10,000 nucleotides of DNA from positions 140,975-150,974 of the forward strand of contig KV908498.1 of NCBI GenBank assembly GCA_002005505.1. The letters run 5' to 3'. Of this stretch, positions 1 through 10,000 are shown one piece after another. Positions within the stretch are counted from its first letter, which is position 1, and the number at the start of each line of letters is the position of its first letter. This DNA comes from Botryococcus braunii (taxonomy: Eukaryota; Chlorophyta; Trebouxiophyceae). The notes beneath the pieces were generated by a model. The model made no database searches, had not been told where the DNA came from, and saw only the letters and a list, made by a program, of their open reading frames with translations. The translations under genes and the position numbers were made by a program.

Positions 1-38
1 AAAATAGTGTGCATTGGCTGCATCATAATGGAAAGCAT

Positions 39-66
39 CCCCCCCCCCCCCCAAAAAAAAAAAAAA
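39..66. repeat. C14-A14 homopolymer pair
   Basis: Fourteen C are followed directly by fourteen A, then an A-rich tail to 80. On the minus strand this is a T-rich/G-run block lying about 5-50 bases inside the intron that begins at the GTGAGT donor at 90-85 of the antisense pseudogene. Confidence 0.9.
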
Positions 67-90
67 GAAAAAAACAAAAAGGCAACTCAC

Positions 91-1546
91 GCCCATTAAA
101 CGAACAACTGAAAACAAGGTCTCTTTAGCTGCAACCTGTTGCAGTGCCGTCCCCATTTCCACGAGCACGCCCTGTGCATCTAGGTTAGTGGGTTTGAACG
201 AAGCATAAGAAGCATCAATAAAGGCTGGAGACTGACGGTTCGTGTGGATCCGTTCGAGGCCAGACAAAGGTCGTAATAATTTAAGGCAGGCGCACTCGTA
301 TCTTCAGGTTGATTAAAGTAGGGCACATGGACATTGCCATCACATTGATTACGATCCGCAGGCCTGCTTTTTTCGGCTCTGTAAGGTCTGCGGTTGTTTA
401 AAGCAGATACATTCGCCGGCAGTGTGTCATGAGAGGTGCCAGACATGGGCCTATAACCCTGCATCATGGAGCAAAATACTTCATTTAAGTCAGCATCATA
501 ACAGATAAGTGAATCGGGAGGGTTAAGGGTCATATCTTTGAGTGCTGGAATGGATGCCATGTGATATTTCATTTTTATAAGTAGCAAATCTGCGTTAGCG
601 GATCTCAAAGCAATCACTCTGGAGGCATGGCTCTCTCGTGTCTCCATAGGTGTCATCTGAGCACCCTCACACTCACAAGGCGGAGGCTTGCTAGCCCTCT
701 ATCTCAACAGATCGTTAATGCCCAGTTATGAAAGCGGGGGCTGGTTTCTGTGGGAATCTTGCACCAAGGCCAAATGTCGAGATGTGCGTGTGTGAGCTGA
801 ACTTAAGGGCTAACCGTCCTGACAACACTCTTATCGTACTCCACAGACCTGGTGGTTATCATTCTGTGGGTTGGGAAGGCAGTAGCTTCCACATCAACAT
901 AAATATCAGATTGTGGAACTCTCTGCCAAATAGGTTCAAAAGGACTCATGTACTCCGCACTGAAGCTAGCAATGTGTACATCATTAAGAAAATTAGGGTT
1001 CTTGCAACGGGTGTAAAGTCAATAAAAGGCTTGATAGTGCCATTTCCTCTGTACACTTGTGCAGGCTCAATGTGCTTCCCACTTGGCCAGCCAATATCAG
1101 CGGCTGGGTTGGGCAAGTGTTTCGGCCAGTGGGGAGGTTTGCCAAAGTTTTTGTCGCAGGGTCAAACAGTGTTGTTCTAAGAGGCCATGCTAATCCCGCA
1201 TAGAACTGAAGTGTAACAGTAGGATCAGGCATGGGAAGATTCCAGCTCTCACTTGAATACAGAGGAACATACCAAAACCCGCTCACATGCTTCCTAGCAA
1301 TCTGAGGCGGGGACCCGGGCAGGGTTTGCGTATGTAAGGGAATGGGCTGTCCACCCGAGAGGGGCTTACCTACATTTGCCTGTCTCTTCTTAAACTCAAT
1401 CAATTCTTCTCTTGTCATGGGCCTCTTTCTTCTGTCAGCAGGCCTCGTAGTAGCAGGCACCGCAAAAGACGTTGCTGCAGAAGCAGTCAGGGTTGTGTCT
1501 CAAGCTTGGCGGTAGTCATCTTTAGCCCCGAGGCGATGGCTGCCAT
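91..1546 (-). pseudogene. Decayed unrecognised protein-coding gene, antisense to the hydrolase gene
   Basis: Read from an ATG at 1546-1544 (good context, AAAAAATGGC), protein-like sequence can be followed almost without a gap to 91, but only by switching frame near 1495, 1150, 960, 810, 718 and 300. There is also an in-frame TAG at 701-699. Segment by segment the sense looks like ordinary protein: RPMTREELIEFKKRQ (about 1420), SGFWYVPLYSSESWNLP (about 1260), KPPHWPKHLPNPAADIGW (1140-1087), AEYMSPFEPIWQRVPQ (about 955), HISTFGLGARFPQKP (about 785) and CLKLLRPLSGLERIHTN (about 290). At 91 the last frame meets a GTGAGT donor, so at least one more exon may lie to the left. The total is about 480 residues. 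I do not recognise a family; no reverse transcriptase, integrase, transposase or zinc-knuckle motif is visible. Multiple indels suggest an old pseudogene or a mobile-element ORF. Assembly indel errors are less likely because the neighbouring hydrolase exons are intact. Confidence 0.62.
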
Positions 1547-1687
1547 TTTTTAGGAAGGAAAGGAAATAATGGCTGATGATTGAGTTGAGCCCTTTAAGCC
1601 AGAATGGCTGGTTCCAGATGTGTTACAACCGTCTTTCCTTCCTTCTGTCATAGGGCCATGAAGGGATTGGGGGGGTGGGGACGACAG

Positions 1688-5161
<3,474 letters not shown>

Positions 5162-5214
5162 GAGGGCCTCACATTTGTCTGGTAGTGGTAGTGAAGCCCC
5201 AAAATGGTGAGGTA

Positions 5215-5460
5215 CATGGCACACGATACAATGGTACATGTCCTGGTGGCTACATCCCCACACGGTGAAAAGGGTGTGTTACATGGTACAATGGTACATG
5301 TCCTGGTGGCTACATCCCCACACGGTGAAAAAGGTGTGTTACATGGTACAATGGTACAAGTCTTGGGGGCTAATTCCCCATACGGTGAAAATGGTGGAGG
5401 TATATGATACATGGTTCATGGCTTGGGGGCAATATCCCCAAACGGTGAAGAGGCGTTGGA
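5215..5460 (+). repeat. 60-bp tandem repeat in the 3' UTR
   Basis: The units at 5221-5280 and 5281-5340 differ at only about three positions. The unit at 5341-5400 is more diverged, and 5401-5460 more again, with decayed traces to about 5580. The core is ATGGTACA followed by CTGGTGGCTACATCCCCA and ACGGTGAAAA. Because 60 is a multiple of three, short repeat-encoded frames stay open on both strands; they are not genes. Confidence 0.95.
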
Positions 5461-5809
5461 ATTCGTCTTGGGGCCATCTGCACACGATGGCAAAGCTTGT
5501 ATCCGTATGGGGCCCAGCCCCCATATGAGACGAGACAGCTGGACATTTGTCTGGGGGCCAATCCCCAAATTTTTTGGGTGAAGATGCTGATAAGTTTGTA
5601 TTTGTATGGGGTGCATCGCCTGACAGACTAGACGGGTGTAGAAATCCTTTGGGGAAATTTTCGGGTCGTAGGGCCCGGTGTGTTAAAAGAGCGTATATAT
5701 TGCTTTAAACGGACTGCACCATTTCAAGCCCTGCCTTGTGACTCCCCGAGGGGATTACCTCTGAACCTCACTGTGGGGGTGTCCTTTGCGGTGTGTGTCT
5801 CTCCTACTT

Positions 5810-5815
5810 AATAAA
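5810..5815 (+). promoter_or_regulatory. Candidate poly(A) signal AATAAA
   Basis: This is a canonical AATAAA hexamer, about 650 bases after the hydrolase stop codon and preceded by a TG/TCTC-rich stretch at 5785-5806. It is the only full hexamer on the + strand between the stop and the next repeat array. Another AATAAA at 7766 has no gene upstream of it. Confidence 0.5.
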
Positions 5816-5839
5816 GACGTAAATAGCTATTCGTTATTG

Positions 5840-5855
5840 ATTGTATGCATACAAT
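5840..5855. repeat. 16-bp perfect palindrome ATTGTATGCATACAAT
   Basis: This is a perfect inverted repeat with no spacer, 25 bases after the AATAAA signal. It could be a chance event or a protein-binding site; nothing else supports a role. Confidence 0.6.
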
Positions 5856-6000
5856 GTGGGCTGCCGCGGCCACCAGGTCGGCATAATAAGGGGCATTATT
5901 TAAGACTTTGAATTTCTCCGAATGGAAAGATTTGGAAAAGTTGTATAAATGCATGGGGCTTCCTACAGCTACTACCTGAGGTCATAGTCATGTAGGCGTC
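5856..6000. other. Short unique intergenic spacer
   Basis: This lies between the probable end of the hydrolase transcript and the 73-bp array. I see nothing in it beyond AT-rich and GC-rich patches. Confidence 0.5.
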
Positions 6001-6212
6001 TGGACCTCAATAGCCTTAAAGGCCTCATAGCCTCATGGGCCAGAGCCTCATTGCCGCTCAGCCTCTAGAGCATCATTAGCTTAATAGGCCATAGCCTATA
6101 CAGCCTCATGGGCCCTTGCCTTATTACAGCATAGCCTCTAGAGCTTCATGGCCTCACAGGCCATTGCCTATCTAGCCTCAATGCCCGGTTCCTCATTGCC
6201 GCAGAGCCTATA
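6001..6212. repeat. ~73-bp degenerate tandem repeat with GCCTCA sub-repeats
   Basis: AGCCTCATGGGCC recurs at 6029 and 6102, GCCTCTAGAG at 6061 and 6134, and CCTCATTGCCG at 6045 and 6191, all consistent with a 73-base period. Within it, GCCTCA or GGCCTCA appears many times, suggesting the long unit arose from a shorter one. There is no open frame of note. Confidence 0.82.
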
Positions 6213-6360
6213 AAGCTAGATCGGATCAGTCTGGTTTTGCTGGAGAATCTCCGAAGTTTGGTTGCTTGAGAGACACATTATGATGTTCAGGTTGGGCTGT
6301 TTTGGCTCCGTGTCTTGTCGTGGGTACGAGGTGCCAGGGGCCATTAACTCTAGTAACTAT

Positions 6361-6720
6361 TAGTAAGTGTTAACCTTGCTAAACAGTGCGGCAACGGTCA
6401 CTGAACGCAGACCGCACGGTACCCAGTACTTTGACACTACGACGACATCGTTGTGTAATAGTGGGGTGACAGTCACTGAACCATACCCCTGTACTTTAAC
6501 ACTACGGAGGCATTGTTCTGTAACATTCGGGCGACAGTTACTAACGGTACCCCAGTGCTTTGACATGGCAGGGGTATCGTTCAGTAACAGTGTGGCGACA
6601 GTTACGGAATGGTACCCCAGTACTTTGACACTGCAGGGTTATCGTTCAGTAACAGTGGGCCAACAGCTCCTGAACAGTACCGCAGTACTTTGACACTGCG
6701 GGGGTATCATTCAGTACTTG
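6361..6720. repeat. 65-bp tandem repeat, about five and a half copies
   Basis: The anchor CAGTACTTTGACACT (with variants) starts at 6424, 6489, 6553, 6618 and 6683, spaced 65, 64, 65 and 65. A further diverged unit precedes the first anchor. The remainder of the unit reads roughly GGTATCGTTCAGTAACAGTG then GCGACAGTTACTGAA and GGTACCC. The period is not a multiple of three, so frames across it are chance. Confidence 0.95.
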
Positions 6721-6763
6721 TCGCTGCACTGGTCATTGGTACCTGGTATCGCACCAATGTAAT

Positions 6764-6905
6764 CTTCTTCCTTCCTTCCCTCCTGCCTTCCTTTCATCCT
6801 TCCCCTCCTTCCTTCCTTCCTTCCCTCCCTCCTTCCTTCCTTCCCTCCCTCATCCCTTCCTTCCCTCCCTCCCTCCCTCATTCCGTCCTTCCTTCCTTAC
6901 TTCCT
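6764..6905. repeat. CCTT/CCCT polypyrimidine microsatellite
   Basis: An almost pure pyrimidine tract of CTTC and CCTC tetranucleotides, with a few interruptions by A or G. Confidence 0.95.
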
Positions 6906-7215
6906 TCGCACTGCTGGAACTATCGGCCCCGCTGGCCGCTGATCCTCACCACTATGTTGCAACCAGGAAGGGGATACCTGTAGTGGGACCACTACCAGTA
7001 CCGCGGCTTCCTGTACCGGGCGACCTATAGTGGGATCCAAACGGCCCAAGGCCTTGCTACACCTAGGCTGCATCTCAGGAGACTCCCGATAGTCGTTTTT
7101 GGCGGTCCCCGGTCCCTGATGAGGGACATCATCGGCACCGCCTGTGGAGGGGTATTGATAGACAGGTGTGCTTAAAGAGGAGCGCGCTGCGAGAGATGCC
7201 CTCGCAGCCCACTGA

Positions 7216-7395
7216 GGCAGAGAAGGAGGAGGAGGAGGAGGAGGAGGAGGAGGAGGAGGAGGAGGAGGAGGAGCCCCCTTCAAGACAAGGAGCAACTCCT
7301 AGCTGGCTTCTTCCAAAGCCTGGCTGGGAGTAGCTCCTTGTCTTGAAGGGGGCTCGTCCTCCTCCTCCTGCTCCTCCTCCTCCTCCTTCTCTGCC
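7216..7395. repeat. Foldback inverted repeat with GGA/TCC triplet arms
   Basis: The left arm (about 7216-7307) reads GGCAGAGAAGG, then about 16 GGA triplets, then GAGCCCCCTTCAAGACAAGG and AGCAACTCCTAGC. The right arm (about 7323-7395) is its reverse complement, with two mismatches in the non-triplet part and a TCC block about 15 bases shorter. The arms are separated by only about 15 bases. A 46-codon frame (7196-7333, poly-Glu) on the + strand and a poly-Pro frame on the minus strand cross it; both are products of the triplet repeat. Confidence 0.9.
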
Positions 7396-10000
7396 GCTTT
7401 GACTCTCTTACCAATGTCAAGCCGTGTATGCTCGGTGGAAAGAAGAGGGAATCCTTCTTCTCAAGGAAGGTCTCAGCATTCTATGTTTCAAGAAATTAAC
7501 GACATGGGTTCCGCAACACAATGGTCTGAATTGGATTCGGATTAAGCGGCGTGTCTGCACAAAGAGATGAATATGGGGATGACTCTGTCACAGGCTGGCC
7601 TGCAGTCATGCGCTTGAGGTTTGCCTCGACCCGTTGCAAGGAGTTGTTTATTGACCTCAATGTGAGTTGTCAGTCCAGCCACTTGAGCGCTAGCTATGAT
7701 GAAGTGCTTGTAATTCTTCTCTTCTCTTCTAACCGGACAGGCACGACAGGGAGATTTGGGCTTTTAATAAAATTTGGTTCAAACCAGGTAACCCGTGTAT
7801 GCGGATGCCCTGGTGCTGCGGCGGCGGCGCACCTGGGGCCGAAGCTGGGTGCGTGCTCTTGACACGCAGACGCACATCACGAGCCTGGAATGGTTGCCAC
7901 TCAGTATCGGAGGTGGCACCGTCGGGACGGGATGCCCTACAAGCCCCAAGAAGGGTTCATGGTGATTTGGAAACTGCGGTTGGATCTTTTGAAACGCCCT
8001 AGAAAGCACTGTCAACGCAGCTAGATCCAAGGAAACCGTTAAGATAAGCATGTCTTATGATGGGAGGCCGCCGACGTGTAAGGTTGTCCGTTTCATTCAT
8101 CGTACAATGGGGGCCTATTTCATCCGCGATGCTGGGAGAAATTAGACAGCCAGAAGGATAATTGCGATGGATATCCCATTGATGGGTCCCGAATAATCGC
8201 GAATGAGCGAATTTCCAAGATTTTTATCCCGATTTCCACCCCACAAAATCCCGCGGAGGGACTGTATTGCCCAGTGAGGAGGAGGTCGACCCCTGCGGTG
8301 ATTTCCCCCTGTGGCCAGTCCCTGGCCTGTGTCCACACTCGGCCTTCAGACTAAGCAAGGCCCTCTGATGCGCGATCACGCGCTTCATCATGACTTGTAT
8401 ATTCTATAGTGTTGATTCTGGTTTTCAAATGTCGTGTTTTTGCGTGAGAAAGGAATGGCTGCATAGCGCGTGTCTGTAGAAGTCGACACCCCCTAGTTGA
8501 TGCGGGAAGTTCTATACTTTCCGTTTTGAAGGAGCTCCCCAAGAGGGAAGATATTCGAGTTTTGAAACGATGGAATGATATGGTGAGCTGCTAATTTAAA
8601 ACTTGGCGTGAAAAATCTCCTCCGATGCGGAGGCGTAGGCTCACGCAACGGCCTGTAGGGGGGCATGACCCGAAACGTTGCCACTTAGCAAATTTTGATT
8701 TGCAAGAAGCAGATAGTCTAATAGAAGATCCAAATAACGAAATTTTCGAATAGACGCGTGGTATTTGATAGAACGCGGTCGGCAGTTGATTGCAAAGTAG
8801 TGATCACAACAATTTATGCATATATGGGTGTGTGGAAGCCTATTTGTAGCTTTTCATAGAGTATATATGTCTTTAACAGTCGTTCTGTGAACCAAGACCC
8901 ACCAGCGTGGGAAGATGAAGCGACCAACAAGGTCAACTTCAGTTGGGCAACGATCCCACGTCACAGGCTAGTATTGAAGCGGAGCCGGGAATTGCATTGC
9001 AGGGACCAATAGAGAGATAATTGTCGGACGGCATAGTGAGCGTCTCCTAGGGCGCTCTTGGCGGCCGCCCAGGTGCGTGCACTCTTGAGGGTCCTACGAT
9101 TGTTGGCATCTGGGAAGCAAACCGACACCTAGGGTGGCGCGCTCTTACACAGAAGGGATTATATCTGGAGGGCCCCCATTTTTGTTCTGTACGAGCAAGA
9201 ATAGGGGGGGGGGATAATTCATCGGTCTTTTTCTCGGTATATAGTAACCCACTCGGACCATCGCAGATATGGTCCCGACTAGATACAAACACCAGAACAG
9301 CGCACTGCCATAATTATCTATATCAAAGAGCCTTTCAAATGTCATTGGCACCGTTTTGAGGGTGAATGGCGGACGTTCAACCATGGCTATGTTTCTATCT
9401 GACCCAGGTTAGTGGTATCTTCAAATTCAACATTCTACAAATAGAGTGCCTAAGAAACAGTCATGTGCTGAGTCACAGTGCTGGTGCACAGCTCGTTGCA
9501 CCCATTCCATATCAGCAGGTAATAACAAGGACAGCAAAGGTTGTGGGATTTCTGCATGGAAAACCAAATTGTTGGTGGCACCGGTACTGGACAATGAATG
9601 ATTAATTAAGCGTTTGATATCACAAACAGTAGGGCAATTGATTATGAGGCATGCAATATCCATGCGTTGTGTTGCAAGAAAGGCTAGTTAGCAGACTGAG
9701 AAATCTTGATGGGACCAGCGCGGTCCTGCTATGTGAATTGAACATGATCATCGTCTCAGTTTCTGAACATTGTCAGCTACTGAAAGACAATGGCGTTAAA
9801 ACATGAGTGATTGGAGATTGCAATCTACTCTGGTGTACATATTGCTTCGAAAAAGGCTTTAAACATGTCCATCCCCCCCCCCCCCCCCGGGTTCCCAGGA
9901 AGGGCCATTGTTTTATGGGTGGACGAGGACAGAGTCAGCCCTCCCAACGCCATTGGGGACGAGAAAACATTCGGAAGCCATTATTTGACCAATTTTATGG
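7396..10000. other. 2.6 kb without a supported gene
   Basis: This stretch is mostly unique sequence of mixed composition. Open frames are all short and resemble no family I know. The least noise-like is 7414-7545 on the + strand (43 codons, MSSRVCSVE... ending TQWSELDSD), whose frame is also open upstream through the right arm of the foldback to about 7303; there is no further support for it. An isolated AATAAA occurs at 7766. G10 (9204-9213) and C16 (9873-9888) runs are present. No tRNA, rRNA, terminal repeat or target-site duplication was seen. Confidence 0.6.

Larger units (their letters stand above)
5162..5835 (+). other. Probable 3' UTR of the hydrolase gene
   Basis: This stretch from the TAG stop to just past the AATAAA at 5810-5815 has no competing gene. 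It includes the 60-bp tandem repeat and several short hairpins of the form TGGGG-spacer-CCCCA. The exact cleavage site cannot be read from sequence alone. An internal, earlier poly(A) site with a non-canonical signal is possible. Confidence 0.5.

Noticed and set aside
728..1180. 150-codon + strand frame
   Set aside because: It is antisense to the better-supported minus-strand relic, resembles no family, and does not match the expected upstream hydrolase residues.
5204..5528. Repeat-encoded + strand frames with 20-residue units, which could be read as a repeat protein
   Set aside because: Two different frames are equally open, units decay without codon-level conservation, and the region follows the hydrolase stop as UTR.
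6367..6693. 108-codon frame across the 65-bp array
   Set aside because: The repeat period is not a multiple of three, so the frame does not encode a repeated peptide; it is open by chance.
6001..6720. Possible CRISPR array (regular repeats with spacer-like differences)
   Set aside because: The units are continuous tandem repeats with drift throughout the unit rather than constant repeats separated by unique spacers, and the genome is eukaryotic.
6897..7295. 132-codon minus-strand frame with a poly-Pro tract
   Set aside because: The poly-Pro is the antisense of GGA triplets and the rest shows no recognisable domain; an overlapping + strand frame is equally open.
7730..7800. Possible tRNA, because of a GGTTCAAACC T-loop-like string near 7776
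   Set aside because: No acceptor, D-arm or anticodon stem could be paired around it.
9366..9663. Opposing frames of about 80 codons near the right end
   Set aside because: They are short, overlap each other, and have no motif, homology or splice context to support them.

Overview
The window looks like nuclear DNA of a green-lineage eukaryote. The evidence is a plant-type multi-exon gene with GT-AG introns, an AATAAA poly(A) signal, and a very high load of microsatellites, minisatellites and long C/G homopolymers. The genes are sparse and the introns are repeat-filled, which would fit a large streptophyte genome such as a charophyte alga or early land plant. That placement is inference; nothing here fixes the species.

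The one well-supported gene is on the + strand, roughly 1688-5815. Three separate exons (1688-1966, 3491-3623, 4956-5161) join in frame to give the C-terminal 205 residues of an EMB8/YheT-type alpha/beta hydrolase. The catalytic Asp lies in the DDPIAP motif and the catalytic His in GGGHLGW. The nucleophile Ser exon(s) lie upstream of the window. The 3' UTR carries a 60-bp tandem repeat and probably ends at the AATAAA at 5810.

Upstream, on the minus strand (1546 down to 91), is a decayed protein-coding sequence. It is a single product of roughly 480 residues, now spread over all three frames by at least six frame switches and one in-frame stop. It ends at a good GTGAGT donor. It is not recognised. 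It seems to sit antisense inside the preceding intron of the hydrolase gene and is probably a degraded mobile-element gene or pseudogene.

Both visible hydrolase introns are built from repeats. The first (1967-3490) holds a compound (CT)n-(CA)n-(GA)n tract that is self-complementary, and ends in a 103-104 bp triplication of its own 3' splice region. The second (3624-4955) holds a 43-44 bp minisatellite, a G-rich minisatellite and a ~97 bp duplication that again includes the acceptor.

Downstream of the gene come a ~73 bp array (about 6001-6210), a 65-bp array (about 6361-6720), a CCTT tract (6764-6905) and a foldback structure with GGA/TCC arms (7216-7395). From about 7400 to the end I see no supported gene, only short chance ORFs and homopolymer tracts. 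I found no RNA gene, CRISPR array, intact transposon or multi-gene system.
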